Part shown: piece by piece, positions 11,061 to 22,867 of the stretch | Layout: each line of letters starts with the position of its first letter | Position numbering within the stretch: position 1 is the first letter of the stretch | Assembly: GCA_025024175.1 (NCBI GenBank) | Contig: QCXZ01000064.1 | Span: 56,069,325-56,133,324, forward strand | Length of the DNA stretch: 64,000 bases | Direction: 5' to 3' | Source of the DNA: Rhyzopertha dominica | Lineage: Eukaryota > Arthropoda > Insecta > Coleoptera > Bostrichidae | Program-made: the position numbers and the translations under genes | The notes under the pieces: model-generated | Database searches by the model: none | What the model was told of the DNA's origin: nothing | Seen by the model: only the letters and a program-made list of their open reading frames with translations

Positions 11061-12800
11061 CTTCTTGTCACACAACTAATACGGTCCTGCTTTGGGTAAA
11101 TTAACGATCACGTTTCCGTAATCATATTAGGTATTTTTTTTTTAGCTAAATTCATTGTTTGTGGCCACATTTTGCTTGTTCGAGGTAATCAGAGTTTATT
11201 TACTAATTTTAACGCACGCGGCTTTTGCGTAGACCCCTTCTATGGATCATTACAGTAGCATGGTAGCAATTTATTTGTATGTACTAGGAAATTTATTTGA
11301 TTGTACATTTTTGGCAAAGTGTAGTTACCTATACAGAAATCGATTGTATATGTGTTATGAACGGCGCAATGGTTGGTGTACAATATTTAATGAGATATGT
11401 TGATATGCAATCGTAACTACATGCTCTCATCGTCATCAACAAACACAAATTCAATTTCGGATTGAGCTGTAATATGATTTTTATAATAAATTTATAAGTT
11501 CGGTGTCTGAAGTTAAATAATATGGATTGCAAATATTTTCTGGAAGATTAGCTTTGTGCTTTCTGACAGACATATCCATTGATTTTAATTCCATAAAAAT
11601 ATTATTTTTACCTTTTACACTTATGCACTGTTTTAAGTAGGTCTTCTTTTTCTCTAACAGTGGATGAAATGACCAGATTTCCTAAGGACTTATAATAATT
11701 ACTGGTGATGTAATGAGAGGGGCATGTTTGTCAAAAAACACATTTATTATATATATTTTAAAACAAAGATGAGCAGATATCTATGAAATAATTCCGTCAT
11801 ATCCGTTATTCAAATGGATTATGTATGTCGGCAGTTTTGTATAGTGGTGTTAAATTCTACATCAACTTCATAGATGAACACTGTAAGTACCCACTTAACA
11901 AGAGCAGTGCAAAAAAAGTTGAAAGCGGTTACTGTTCCGTTAGTTTTATTACTGATGAGTCAATACAACGTTGATTGCAGCGATCCTTTAAGGAGGCTTT
12001 ATAACCAATAACGATTTGTTTATTCGAAAAGTTCATAACAGCATTATTTGTGAAGTACTATAAGGAATTGCGCTGCTATAGGAAGTGAACTAACGCGGTG
12101 TCGGTTTGCGTGTTGCGTCATTATCGCATCAAATAAAGTGGACCTTCGTTTTGATCGTGATAATTTAACACAAAACGATTAGAGGTTAACAATGTAAATA
12201 TTTAATTAATTTCACAGATTCCGCGTTAGAACCATTTAAAAATATAACCACTTGGATTTACTTGGTTGCATCGTAAGCTTATCTGCTGAACCGCGGTTTG
12301 CACAGCTTATTTTGTTTGTTAACATAATTAAAGCATCTGCTCCGACGCTACGGAACATTATCTCTGTAATAGTTTGTTCACCTTAGGACATAATTCAAGG
12401 GAATTATCTTCCGCTGCAGAGTAAGACCAGTTTAACTAGCCGGATCAAATTACTCCAGTCAAGTCCAGCGTAATGTGTCTACAGCCACATAATGTTTTGT
12501 GTAACTTTCATTTTAAGAGATGACAAATTGGCTGACATATACACTCTGCTGGTTTAATGCATCACGTTGAGTTCTTGATGTAAGCAGATGGACTGACAGT
12601 GAAATAGAAACCATGGTGAAAAAATAAGATAGTAAAAGCTCCTGTTACAGCTATCCCTAACTAAATTGGCAGACTGAACATAGATAATTAGCTATTTGTT
12701 AGAAATATACAAGACTGTCAAAGAAATAAGAACACCCGGTAATACTATTTGTACTTTTGGTTTGTTCTCTAAATCTCTCTGTGTGTGTTACATATCACCG
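11061..12800. other. AT-rich stretch, nothing recognised
   Basis: No gene, RNA or repeat end recognised. Short open frames here have no domain and are of chance length. Confidence 0.4.
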
Positions 12801-12804
12801 ACCC

Positions 12805-13110
12805 AACATGGATTTGTGAGTAAAAGGTACACCATTCTGAGCCATTGCTATTTCATACAATTTGTGTCAGTTGTCTAACCTAAAGTGTTTGATAAGACTG
12901 AAAGGCTTTTGGTTTGTTGGAATCACATTTGTTAAATCGCCAGTTCTACGTTTCCTACAATGCAGTTCTGATTTCCCTTGGGGTTCTAACCTAGGGCCTT
13001 TATTATTCATTTTGTTTGTCAATGATATGCCTTTATCTTTGGGCTCGGAATCCCTGATTATTGTGACGGATTGCCGCAAGATGTTTGTTTCTTGTCTTTG
13101 TGGTATAGTC
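12805..13110 (+). pseudogene. Jockey-like LINE reverse-transcriptase fragment
   Basis: Plus-strand frames spread over three phases give the middle of a non-LTR reverse transcriptase. First comes T-Q-H-G-F-V-S-K-R. Then K-V-F-D-K follows a stop codon, and S-H-L-L-N-R-Q-F-Y-V-S-Y-N lies in a second frame. Finally W-G-S-N-L-G-P-L-L-F-I-L-F-V-N-D-M-P-L lies in a third frame. These match the finger, A-box and B-box blocks of jockey-type LINE RTs in the right order. At least one stop and two frameshifts make it a dead relic. The catalytic F-A-D-D box is not visible, because the match ends after N-D-M-P. Confidence 0.8.
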
Positions 13111-14220
13111 ACAACAGATTAACCCTGTGGGTAAAAGCACATGGTCATAAATTATTCAGTGTTGCCAGGTGTTAATATTTAATGGAGCAAGTTTCTTAAA
13201 ACACGTATTCGTTCTTGGAGTTAGGTTGCTGCTATTGTTATAAATATTAGAGTTGCTCAACCATTTCCGAATGCTATAAAATTTTTAGAACAAATGCTAA
13301 AAGTATGTGTTTACTATTTTTCGAAGTGTAACTCACACTATTATTNCGTAGTATTATGTAATATGGACCTTTACCGNTTTNCGAGAACCAGACTAAGTCA
13401 AAAACCATTACATATGACTGTAAATCGGGTTTCAGTAGGGTAGNAATCTGCATGCTGGGACCTATGTCTAGTGGCCACAGTTAGGTTCTCGGTCAAAAGA
13501 TATATATTTTTTTAATTTCCTGTTTATTCGCTACGGATCCGATGCAGTAGGGCGGATTAAATATCCAATGTTAAATCGACGGATGCCATGGGCAACATAC
13601 CAAAGCAACGGTAGATTTAACACTGGATTTACACAGTTAATCTGATTTTCTGAAATAAGGATAAAATCCATCAAACTCATTATCTATAGTTCTTCTCTTT
13701 TCCAAATTCTACACAGAAAGACATATTTACACATTTTACGTGTGCGTATGAGTCATTTTCCTTTTTCCAATGATTGTCTGCTTTTGGAACACTGTGTTGT
13801 GTTCTTAAATATTCAATAAAACCCGGGGGACATTTATTGCTTTACTTTATCTTATCTTATACTGGAGTAACCACGTATTATGTATCCTCATTGTTTATAT
13901 TTAAACTTAGATTTAAGAAGAACTTGCTTCGGGCGAGGGCCAGGTGCATTTGGAGACTAACTGTAAGATTACATATAATAACTAAAAAGAACATAACGAA
14001 AATCCACCGCCAACTGGCCGACATGAGTTACGATTGGGATCGAATCGATCATGACCTCATTCAAAAATGCATAGAGTTTCCATTGTTTTGACACCCAAAA
14101 AATTATTGACCTTCAAACACTCATAGTAACAGCAATTTTTAAGCACGTGAAAAGCTATTATTAGCAAACACAAAGGCAAAACAGCATTTTTCTATTTCCT
14201 TTAGTTCATTGATTCATTGA
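13111..14220. other. Stretch without assigned genes, containing N calls
   Basis: Contains several single N bases (13346-13444), showing uncertain base calling. A 105-codon open frame on the plus strand at 13774-14091 has a Lys/Arg-rich, hydrophilic second half, but I recognise no domain. It is not supported as a gene. Confidence 0.3.
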
Positions 14221-14699
14221 TTGATTAAACCAGCGTACGGTCAGGTCAGGTCAGGTCTACGCTGGGTTGGAGGGGTGAATGCTGATTGCTAATAGTGCGA
14301 CTGCCTAGCGCATGTTAAGGACATATAAGGATTGGAGTGGGAAGGTTATATAGGATAATTCATATTCTTTGAATGTTTTCTTGGTTTTGTTGACATCACT
14401 GATCCATTTCAGAGTCGCTGGTTTCTGGAATATCGTATAGCCTGAGAGACTGTTTGTTGATTAATTTATTTCTCTAGCCTCTTTTATCCATTGTTCTTTA
14501 TTCTTCCCTGATTTCTGGATTATCATATGTTCATGAAAGATGAAGGTACGCATTTTATGTTAAAAAGCAAGATTTTTTCACAAAGAATTGACGGGGAATG
14601 GTGATTTTTTAGCTAGTTCAGGATAGGATAGCTGTCATCAGATGTATCTGCTGTGGAGCCTCTTCGTCGAGAAATTTTGAAAAGGGTGATATAAATGGG

Positions 14700-15190
14700 C
14701 TTAGGGTCGCATCAAATTTAAAACGCCGACAAGAGTGATTGGTTAGGCGAGTCTTACCAAATAAGGCTTTGGTCCACGTCGACGAGAGATCGGCACCTGG
14801 TGGAAAAATCAGCAAGGACAGGGTCACATTTATACCCTGCGCAAATTCTACAGAAAGTGTAAAATTAAAATTATTAGTTACTGATGGAAAAGCCCAGGAC
14901 CCTTGCACTTTTAAGAACTGTTCCTCACTGCTGATTGTTTACAAAGGTCAAAACAAGGCATGGGTTACAAGAGACTGGTTTAAACATGACTTCATATCTG
15001 CAGTTTGAGACAAAATGAGGGAAATGGAGTTACCTGGAAAGGCCGTTCTAACTGTAGGTAATGTGAGTGATGGTAAACAGATCCAGAGTTTATTTCTTCC
15101 CCCGAATTGCAGTCCACTAATGCAATGAATGGACCAGCAAGTGATACAAAGCATTAAGTTACGGTATCGAAAATATTAACGGCTATTTAG
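14700..15190 (+). pseudogene. Tigger/pogo-like DDE transposase fragment
   Basis: The plus-strand frame from 14739 reads R-V-L-P-N-K-A-L-V, then E-R-S-A-P-G-G-K-I-S-K-D-R-V-T, C-A-N, and Q-N-K-A-W-V-T. After a TGA at about 15007 it continues E-L-P-G-K-A-V-L-T-V-G-N, L-F-L-P-P-N-C-S-P-L and D-Q-Q-V-I-Q-S-I-K. This is the order of blocks in the Tigger/jerky (pogo) DDE domain, in which the L-D-N motif holds the second catalytic Asp. Here that motif reads V-G-N, so the catalytic residue is lost. The N-terminal CENP-B-type DNA-binding domain and the first catalytic Asp were not found. Confidence 0.85.
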
Positions 15191-15374
15191 CACAAGAAAA
15201 TTTTGAGCTTTCCACTGAGTACCTGTTAATAAAAAAATCCAAAATACTGCTGTTTATTCACTATAATAAGGGATGCTTGGTTGGTAGCTTCTCCTAATTC
15301 GATACAGAAATCATGGAAAAACATTCCCCCCCCAGAATTTGTCAGGAATAGTAGGAGATACTGATCTTGACTTG

Positions 15375-15450
15375 ACCTGACCTGACAATTTTCGATAATC
15401 CGAACAAATCACTAATCCGATCGATTAGTTCAGATTACGAGGTTGTACTN
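15375..15450. repeat. Probable terminal region of the Tigger-like element
   Basis: Downstream of the transposase relic lies a segment with GATTAGTTCAGATTACGAGG and GACAATTTTCGATAATCCG, ending GAGGTTGTACT followed by an N. The repeated 'see-through' of TAATCCGA/CAGATTA-type words and the position after the transposase fit the end of a Tigger/pogo element. No matching left end was found. CAGGTCAGGTCAGG at 14240-14255 is similar to CCTGACCTGAC at 15375, but that is a simple repeat and weak evidence. Confidence 0.4.
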
Positions 15451-15539
15451 TATTACTGTGTAAGTGAATCTGTGTTTTTTGTGTCAATTTGGCCACCCCT
15501 TTATCTCATTCAGCTCCACTTCTAACGTTTATCTAANTT

Positions 15540-16200
15540 TTTGCGCCATGTACATCCGTTACCTATCAGTTCCATCCCACTTCTGACGTCTCGACAATGC
15601 AACATGAATACCGATCGGTAAAATTCACCGTCCCTTATTATTGNTCNCGACATCGTCGCGCCTCTTAACGCATTCCATTCAAATACAATCGCGCATTACA
15701 GAAATGCCTAATGACGGACGGACTCTCGTTTCGATCTGGCGGTTTCTGAATCTGTCAGATTACCGGCCGCCCATCCGGCGCAAAATAATAGCGTCGGTTA
15801 TTATTTACACAAAAACCTGGATAGGTTTATGATACGCGTCCCACCGGCATTCCTGCTTCAACAATGATGCAGTGCGAGCCGCATCTGAAAAATGGTAAGC
15901 AGACACCGTGTCGGACGGGTGTGCCAAGCGTTGGCCGGAAAGACGCAGGGTATATGCACTTCCTGCTCGGTGCAGTGATGGACGAGAGCTGCCAAAACGG
16001 CGGAGCCGAGCAGGGTGGATCGGTTACTCTGCGCCCACGTCCGGTCGGATGTCGATATTTAATGGGACGCATGATTAACCTAATCGCTTTAAATATTCTG
16101 GATATTGATGTCGGAATGGGATCACTTCCGGAAAGTTGTCTTTCCTGAAAACGTGAAAACTAGCCTCTGGGCCAGGGACACAGGTAGTCGCCGTTTAATA
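15540..16200. other. GC- and CpG-rich island, function unknown
   Basis: This block is far richer in G, C and CpG than the rest of the window, most strongly at 15830-16070. Open frames exist on both strands (94 codons on plus at 15864-16148; 81 on minus at 15827-16072), as expected when GC content suppresses stop codons, and neither resembles a family I know. It could be a promoter region, a conserved non-coding element, an exon of an unseen gene or foreign sequence. Confidence 0.4.
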
Positions 16201-16472
16201 ATATTAAGGCACATACATGTCCAGTGAACCAACCGCCATTGTTTTAGATTTATTCGTTTACGGGAGTGTAATCTAGTGGTCTCTGTGCCCCAACCCAAAG
16301 ATCAGCCTGATACAACTATTCTGTATTTTTTTTCAGTCTCCGTGCTTCATACGTCGTCAAGCATGGACCATCGTCCTAATTTGTATGTGAGAGTACTAAG
16401 GATTGACATAAAATTTGCTTAGATTTTTCGTTTAATAGAGATCGATTACTGTAGATTAATTTCAAATTGCTA

Positions 16473-17525
16473 TAGGAGTTCTTGATTTGCATGATTTACA
16501 TATTTGGTGAACCTTAGGTGAGAATCAATGTAGAGTCCCAGTATCCTAGCAACTTCGACAATCTCTATGGTTGTATTATTTATGACAATATTAATTTTAT
16601 GGCAGACCTTATTTCTTATGACCAAATAATACAGGGTTTCTATAAATGATTCATGCATCCAGTACGCTTATGGAAATTATGATTAAATCAATTTGCCACC
16701 TCTCAGGAAAGTGATATCTGTTATCTGTCGAATTTTGAATAATTTTATATATTTTATTGTGAGTAAATGCTTGGGAGTGAGTATTTTTAACATGTTCTGT
16801 AGTATTCTGTGGGACAATTAACTTTAAGGTTGCTCACATTTCGGAACTGTGGTGTGACATTGGACTGCAAGTTGCAACTACTATCGCCGTGCATACTGTA
16901 GCTTGGCAGCGGTTACAAAAAGGCGGCACATTTATAGAAACCCTGTATAACGTAACATTTAGACAAATTTTACGTCAGACAAAAGTTAACCGAATTTGTA
17001 GATAGGCACTGGAGTTCTTAATTTTGAAACTTTATAGAATTACAAAGATTTACTTCATTGGTGGAAATATAAAGCTGGGAATCATCCGCATAGAAGTGAG
17101 TTTTATATACTTTAATGCAAGTAACAAGTTGTGCAAGGTAAACTGAAAATAATAGCGGCCATAGTATAAATCCTTGCGGAACCCCACTAACTGTAGACAG
17201 TGGTTGTGAGAGATTGTCTTTATACTTTACCGTCTGAAATCTATTCGACATATATCTAGATAATAATATAGTGGCAGTATCGCTTAATCTAATGAAACTA
17301 TCACTGTTAGCATGTTTTCATCACAAGCTTTTATTATATCATCAGTTACCGCCAAAAGTGCAGTTGCACAGCTATGATATGGTCTAAAGCCAGACTGATT
17401 TGTAAGCAAAATTGAATAACGTGTTACATGTTTCTCAATATGATTATACATTATTCGCTCAAAAACCTTAGAAAGAGTTGGCAGGATACTTTTTGCAATG
17501 GTGTTACATTAATTTAAATTGGTGA
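16473..17525 (-). pseudogene. LINE (CR1/L2/jockey-like) reverse transcriptase, split by a MITE
   Basis: Read on the minus strand from 17525 down, the order of blocks is that of a non-LTR RT. S-I-L-P-T-L-S-K-V-F-E-R-I is followed by N-Q-S-G-F-R-P-Y-H-S-C-A-T-A-L-L. After a frameshift come S-G-V-P-Q-G-F-I-L-W-P-L-L-F and F-Y-A-D-D-S-Q-L-Y, the Y/F-A-D-D catalytic box. The part after the catalytic box is interrupted by a 314 bp MITE at 16632-16945. It resumes at about 16630 with I-L-G-L-Y-I-D-S-H-L-R-F, the conserved post-RT 'thumb' block. Frameshifts and stops show that the gene is dead. Confidence 0.85.
16632..16945 (+). mobile_element. TA-flanked MITE, copy 1 (314 bp)
   Basis: Flanked by TA on both sides, starting CAGGGTTTCTATAAATGATT and ending in the inverted form (TTTATAGAAACCCTG). 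No coding capacity. Copies at 32124-32482 (opposite orientation) and 52022-52401 share its interior, including a block with AACTTTAAGGTTGC and one with TAGCTTGGCAGC. This copy is shorter near the right end: it lacks the block with AATTCAGAAATGAACG seen in copy 3. It is inserted in the LINE at 16473-17525 and is therefore younger. Confidence 0.88.
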
Positions 17526-17917
17526 CGTCACGGATTATTTCGCAAAGGACTTGGTTTAGTTCAAGTAAAGAGTCCCACTCAGTTTACCCACCTACAACTT
17601 CCCTGCATTGTGAAAAAATTCTCCCGTTTGCCAATTTTGAAAGCTGGTGACGGATATAATTTTGATGTAACTACAGGTGCATTCCTCTCTTATCTTGTAT
17701 ACCGTCTGTTCTCGAAATATTAATTTTTGAATGCTTTAAAATTCTTCAAGAATATATAAAAAAGGTATTTTTTATGTTGGCGTCCTAAAAAACTGAATAT
17801 TCAGGAAATAATAAATTAAAAATTATTTTCTAAAATTATTTTATTGACTATTAATATCTCTTAATGCAAGGATACTTACTTTTCAAGATGTGCTAATATT
17901 TGCATTGATAGCATTAC

Positions 17918-17975
17918 TGATCTAGGTATCTTATTTGATTATAAATTAAGCTTTAACGACCATATCGATAGTGGG
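17918..17975 (+). pseudogene. Small LINE C-terminal fragment
   Basis: The plus strand reads D-L-G-I-L-F-D-Y-K-L-S-F-N-D-H-I, the conserved block after the RT catalytic box of CR1/jockey-type LINEs. Nothing else of the element is recognisable on either side; the downstream side runs into a tRNA-like repeat. Confidence 0.6.
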
Positions 17976-18029
17976 TATAAGAGGTAGTTAATTGGATTAG
18001 GAGGCCAATAATATTTGTGAAAAAATATT

Positions 18030-18109
18030 GCCAGTTTTGACCGAGAATTGAACTCGGAACCTTTTGAATGCTGTTCGAATGTAATGCCATTTACACCACC
18101 AAAGCTGGT
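18030..18109 (-). repeat. tRNA-like hairpin repeat (SINE-like), copy 1
   Basis: On the minus strand this reads as a degraded tRNA. An acceptor-like arm (CCAGCTTTG paired with CAAAACTGG) comes first, then a D-arm/A-box-like TGGTGTAAATGG, a middle arm, and a perfect T-arm CCGAG-TTCAATT-CTCGG holding a B-box. It lacks the CCA-end context and anticodon symmetry of a working gene. Two related loci (39965-40015, 47210-47275) show it is a dispersed repeat, probably derived from a tRNA or a tRNA-headed SINE. Confidence 0.6.
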
Positions 18110-18369
18110 AATGTTTTTGCAGTCATTTCTGTAATATGTTTCTGTTACGATTACAGAATCTGTGAAATTGCATTTGGAGTTCGAAACACCGTCATTTGTA
18201 TGCCGGAAGGTGGAAGATAGTACCAAAATATAGAAAAATTAAAAAAATAAGTCGTGTAAACACGTGTGAATCACCCGGTTCATATAAAATTCGACCATGC
18301 TTCGGTTGTCTCAAGAAATTGGCTCCAAGTATTGTTAGACAAATAACCATACATTAAAAAAGTGCACGA

Positions 18370-18830
18370 AATTAAAAGCAGAGTATGGGAACTATTCCCG
18401 AAAAAGTGCGAAATTGTATATAAAAGGGTGTGTAGCCAGGAAGAAGCTATTAATTTCGGAAGCTAATCAGAAAAAGCGTTTAATTTTTGCCAGCAAGTAC
18501 GATATAAAACTGCCAGAATTTTGACAAATCTTTATCTTTAGTCACGAAACTAAAGAACTAAAGTATTGAGAAAAAAACAATACCCCGTTCGACATCAATT
18601 TTTTCCACGGTGAGACAAAGGGTTGGCACTCCTACTTTGGGGTTGTAGGAATTTCCATTTTATTAATGACACCAGACATCGGTATGTTTATTTGAACATA
18701 TTGCGGGACAATTTAAGAGAAATTGTTCACAAATCAGGGCTCGAGAGAAGATACAGCTAACTCAGGGCCAGAATGGAGAATATCTAGAACAAGCACCATA
18801 AACTCCATACTCCTTTGAAATCGCNGCATG
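18370..18830 (+). pseudogene. Tc1-like transposase fragment
   Basis: The plus strand reads C-V-A-R-K-K-L-L-I-S-E-A-N-Q-K-K-R-L, then F-A-S-K-Y. After a stop come I-F-I-F-S-H-E-T-K and, further on in other frames, N-I-L-R-D-N-L-R-E-I-V. The order is that of the Tc1 catalytic domain. The first catalytic Asp (normally in F-S-D-E-S) has become His. The second and third Asp regions are badly worn: a block resembling H-K-L-x-T-P near 18790 is the last recognisable piece. Several stops and frameshifts are present. Confidence 0.75.
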
Positions 18831-19743
18831 TTCATGTAACAAACAAAACAGCAAAAAATTTATATTAGATAAGTAACCACTAAAAGAACAAATTATTAAA
18901 CAAATGGAAGAACACGCCAGCATCAGGAGTGACTAGAAAGCTAGCTACAAGCATTACAAAGAGCTATTAGGGTATTATCAAGGCATAGAGCGCTCCAACT
19001 AAATATTACTACTGCTATTGCAGATATAGTCATTTTCCGTTAATCTTTGCCAATTGTTACTGATAATTGTGTATGGATACTTTTTAAGGATTAATTTTGT
19101 TTGTTTGTTTATCAACAGCTGCTTTTAATACTTATCTATGCTGGTTTAAAATTGTTTTTTCATAGTTTTGGTTAATTAGTTAAACATTACACAATAAAAA
19201 GCAAGAAGTATACGCAGGCCTGTTGGACTGGTTATAAACGGCAACGAACCCAATTCCTATACATCAAAATTATTGCCCTCTCATTTAAATCCATAATTTT
19301 GTCAGTTTATTCAGATATAGAAAAACTACTCCTGGTTGGCAGACAGTGTACCATTAAAATGGCTAAAAACTAGGACTGACTAATGATTCGGAATTGTTTG
19401 TTGTTACGGAATATACTCGTAAATACTGTAGTCTTAAAATTGCATCAAGTATTGTGATTATAAGTTCCATGTTTGGATAGATCGTACTACAGCAGTGTGT
19501 GCAGTAATCATATATACATAATTCCATTAAAATACAGTCCACTCTATTTAACAATCGGTCCTTCGAGCCGGATCCAGAATTTTGGAAGTTATTACCACAA
19601 TTAGCCGCAGAGCAGTTTGTTGCGTTGAAAGAGTGCTCATGTTTTTTTTGTATTCTATTCATTTAATCACTGTGATAGGTTTGTGCCATTTCATGTACCT
19701 ATATTAAATTAACGCATTTGCAATTAATTTTCAGTTGACGATT
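18831..19743. other. Stretch with no assigned gene
   Basis: AT-rich DNA with no recognised domain. A 99-codon open frame on the minus strand at 19363-19662 is unrecognised and of uncertain meaning. Confidence 0.3.
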
Positions 19744-19971
19744 ATGGCAGCTGAATTAGGTGCACTAGTACGCAAACGCAGTGCTATCAAGCGGAATCTC
19801 ACCAATTTCACGTAATTTTTTGATGGAATTCAGATTGATCCCAAAAAATTAGATGAACCGTTGCGAGTTGATATAATAAAGAAAATGTTGGCTGAATTTG
19901 GAGCAATTCAAGATGAAATACAATGCATTTGTGATGAGAAGGATTTGGAAAATATTAGAGGGGAACATTAA
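19744..19971 (+). pseudogene. BEL/Pao-type retrotransposon gag N-terminus, with one stop
   Basis: From an ATG at 19744 the frame gives 75 codons with a single TAA after codon 23. It opens with a Leu/Arg/Lys-rich segment (L-V-R-K-R-S-A-I-K-R-N-L-T-N-F) and continues as an amphipathic helix ending E-F-G-A-I-Q-D-E-I-Q. That matches the start of BEL/Pao gag proteins, where a K-R-x-x-I-K-x-x-L-T-x-F block precedes a helix of the same spacing. The rest of gag, pol and any LTR were not found, so this is a short relic or a domesticated start exon. The family call is moderate. Confidence 0.5.
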
Positions 19972-21510
19972 ATAAACATTTACATCCTCAAAGTCGTGTC
20001 TAGATGATTCAATATCAAATCAAGAAAATAATTCCAAATCGTTTCCAGACAATAATTCAGATGAATGTGCCAATGTTACTCATGGGAGTAGCTTTTAAAC
20101 CTTTTTCTTTAAACCGTATATCTCTGCCTGATATAGTAATTATGGATTAGATGCGTCAATCGTGCCCCAAATGTATAACCGATGCAGTCTGTTTGTAATC
20201 AACATTTGCACTCGTTTGTCCATAAACGTAAAGCGCTTTTTCAGCTCTTTGCGAAGTGGGCGAACGCAGTAATCAATTCTAAATATTGCGCATCGAATGC
20301 AGCACGTGTCGTCATTAATGCGCTCATGTAAACTGCATCTTGCGCCGAGACGTAGGTGTGTTTAATAAATGAAACATAAAATAAGTCATAGACCAGACAC
20401 TGCCATTAACCCCTGTGATTAAACGTCGCCCGTAACCTCCATTGTTAACACCAAGGGTTTATGAACTCCGTGGTCAACCTCGTCGTTAAAATTTGCGGAC
20501 GTTGAAAGATTAATGTGGCCACTTATTTAATGATATTGTTTAGTGTGACCACGCCATTGCGGAGTCATGGTTATTACGAGCATTCAAAAGTTCATGTTTC
20601 AATTATACTGTAATTTTGAGACAAACTTGTATTATATTGCAATAAGGAGCTGTAGAGCTACCAATTATTAGCATATTAGTAACATAAAAAGCATCGATTC
20701 AACAGTAGGTCGGTACTATTACATTCAGATAAATATAAAAGATGCTTGCTTTACACAAATGTATTTCGATAAATAATAAATTGCTGAAGCTACAAGAATG
20801 ATGCGCAAGAAAAGAGAACCCATAAAAAAGATTTTACATTTTACATTGGCCTTTAAATTTACAAGTGTGAGTTCGTTTTAGAAATAAACGTGAATTTTAA
20901 ATTGTAAGCAACGACCTACATATTTCATTGGATATTTGCTCTTTTTTGGTCTTGAAATAAAAGATGTACAAATGCCTTCTATACCAGGAAAAGAACTACA
21001 ATTTTAGGCTACCTGACGTGTTTTTAATTGAATTTAATTATTTCTGATTTCAACTCAGAAGTACCACTAATTATTTATCATCGGTTAGACTAAATATACC
21101 AAATTCACCTAGAATGAATACTGTCTATAATTTGGATGAACTGGTTATATCTATCACAAAAACTTTGATTACTTCAAATCATTTGGTCCTATTTCTTCTC
21201 GATCCTCACTCAATAATTCTTCTGCTGATCTCCATCTTTGAAGTCCCGTATTTGTTATATACAGTTGTAGAATTAAACTGAGCTTACATATTCAAATTGT
21301 TAAGAACTAACTTTGGCATTTCTGGCAAAATACTGGTTGGATAAAAATAACGACCATTATTGGAAACATAAAAAATGGTAGTTGTCACATCTCAGTATTT
21401 TACTGACGGTACCTCCACCAAGTTACTAATTAGCGAAAGAAAAAAAATGTTTTCTTATAGAGGACTAAGCTATTGGTAAATAAGTACTTAAATGAATGGT
21501 AAAAATCAAT
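19972..21510. other. Stretch with no assigned gene; GC-richer core at 20145-20560
   Basis: Mostly AT-rich. The middle, about 20145-20560, is noticeably richer in G and C and lacks long open frames; it could be conserved non-coding DNA. The remaining parts show nothing recognisable. Confidence 0.3.
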
Positions 21511-21985
21511 TTACTGAAGAAAACATTGAAATTCTATATACAACGTAAGAACTATTACTACACTTTTTTGTAGAGGAATTAAATTAAATTCGGTGAACAA
21601 GTCAGTTGCTGGAGTTTGTACAAAGTATAAATATTTACAAAATCTGCATTTACGATCTAATGAATTTATATGACATCGATAGTAGGAGTTCCATACCACC
21701 GAATAGTACTCTAGTTTAGATCTCACAAATGCATAATAAAGGATGTAGAGCGGTTCAGTGGAACGAAAACCCCTTGAATTCCTTAAAATAAATCCCAGCA
21801 TCCTTGCTGCTTGGGAACATATATGAGATATATACGAGTATCTACAATCACCACTACTTCAACGACAGGNACACCATTAATATTGTAACTTAATTGAACA
21901 TTAGCAGTCTTTCTGGAGAACCTCAAGAGCTTGCTTATTAATAATATTTAACGATAAACGGTTAGAAATATCAACACCATAAGTA
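21511..21985 (-). pseudogene. LINE C-terminal reverse-transcriptase fragment
   Basis: The minus-strand frame from 21801 reads M-L-G-F-I-L-R-N-S-R-G-F and V-R-S-K-L-E-Y-Y-S-V-V-W-N, the highly conserved blocks at the C-terminal end of jockey/CR1-type LINE RTs. Upstream to about 21985 a worn segment with Y-N-I-N-G-V-P-V-V-E-V and D-T-R-I-Y fits the preceding block, out of frame. The ORF after the RT part ends at 21511. It is a 5'-truncated dead copy. Confidence 0.8.
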
Positions 21986-22306
21986 GAGTTCCTAGCATTT
22001 TTGTCTGTGACGTATTAGATTAATAAATAAGAGTAAATAAGTAGTCTATATATCAAAGAAATCAATATCAAGAAATAACTTAAAAATTGCAGGATAATAC
22101 AATGTACACTGTGAGATTTGTATTGAAATATAACATTATTAGAACAATTTTCTAAGTAAAAACTACTGATTGTCATGCAACAGTGGATTTATTGTATACA
22201 TGTTCAAAAGTTTGTTAATTTCTGATTAGTGTTAGTAACCAAATTTTAACAAGCGTTAAGCAATGTTTATAACAAGGATTACATCTGCAACAGATGCGAT
22301 CCTGTT

Positions 22307-22687
22307 GTGGGTAACAAAAGCTTGATAATTTTTGGCTTTCTTGAACATCAAAATATAGAAGAATGGATTGCGCAAAAGATTAAACCTCAGCAAATTAAAT
22401 TACCGATACAATCATTGGTTCTACGAATGTGTACCCAAAAATGGGTCAAATTAGATGGATTTAAAAAGCTTTTAACGATGTACCGATAAATGTACATTCC
22501 CGCTAAAAGTATTGCCAATGAATTGAAATCTAGCACAGTTCAAAATACTTTAAAAGCAAAAGTAGAACTAAATAGCACACGTATGTTTTGGGTTTACATT
22601 CATCGTCCCACTGCTGCATTAAATCATGGTTATTATATGCTTTTTAATGGCCTTAACAAACGAAAAGTTGACAATAAATCAAATTAG
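22307..22687 (+). other. Unrecognised reading frame of 126 codons with one stop
   Basis: One frame runs from ATG 22307 to a TAA at 22487-22489 and continues in the same phase to 22687. The peptide is basic and mixed (for example I-E-E-W-I-A-Q-K-I-K, W-V-Y-I-H-R-P-T). I recognise no family. A single interrupted frame of this length in AT-rich DNA hints at former coding, perhaps from a mobile element, but chance is possible. Confidence 0.25.
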
Positions 22688-22867
22688 ACTTTGTAAGCAA
22701 GAAATTTTGGATGTTTAATAGCATATAGAAACCGGAATTTAATTTTTCATTCATGGGCCATTATTTATAACTCTTGCTGGCTTGACAACTTGCAGTAGAT
22801 ATTTAAATCAATTGTGTACGCATACTTTAAATTGTAAACGATTTTAGTTTAGTAATACCGTCATACC

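Noticed and set aside
13774..14091. 105-codon plus-strand frame
   Set aside because: No domain, no start context, no splice signals noted, and mixed composition; chance is the simpler explanation.
15827..16148. Overlapping frames on both strands in the GC-rich island
   Set aside because: High GC lowers stop frequency on both strands; neither peptide resembles a family. Kept as an unexplained island instead of a gene.
18030..18109. Functional tRNA gene
   Set aside because: Arms are mispaired or unusual and related truncated copies occur elsewhere, so it is a repeat and not a working tRNA.
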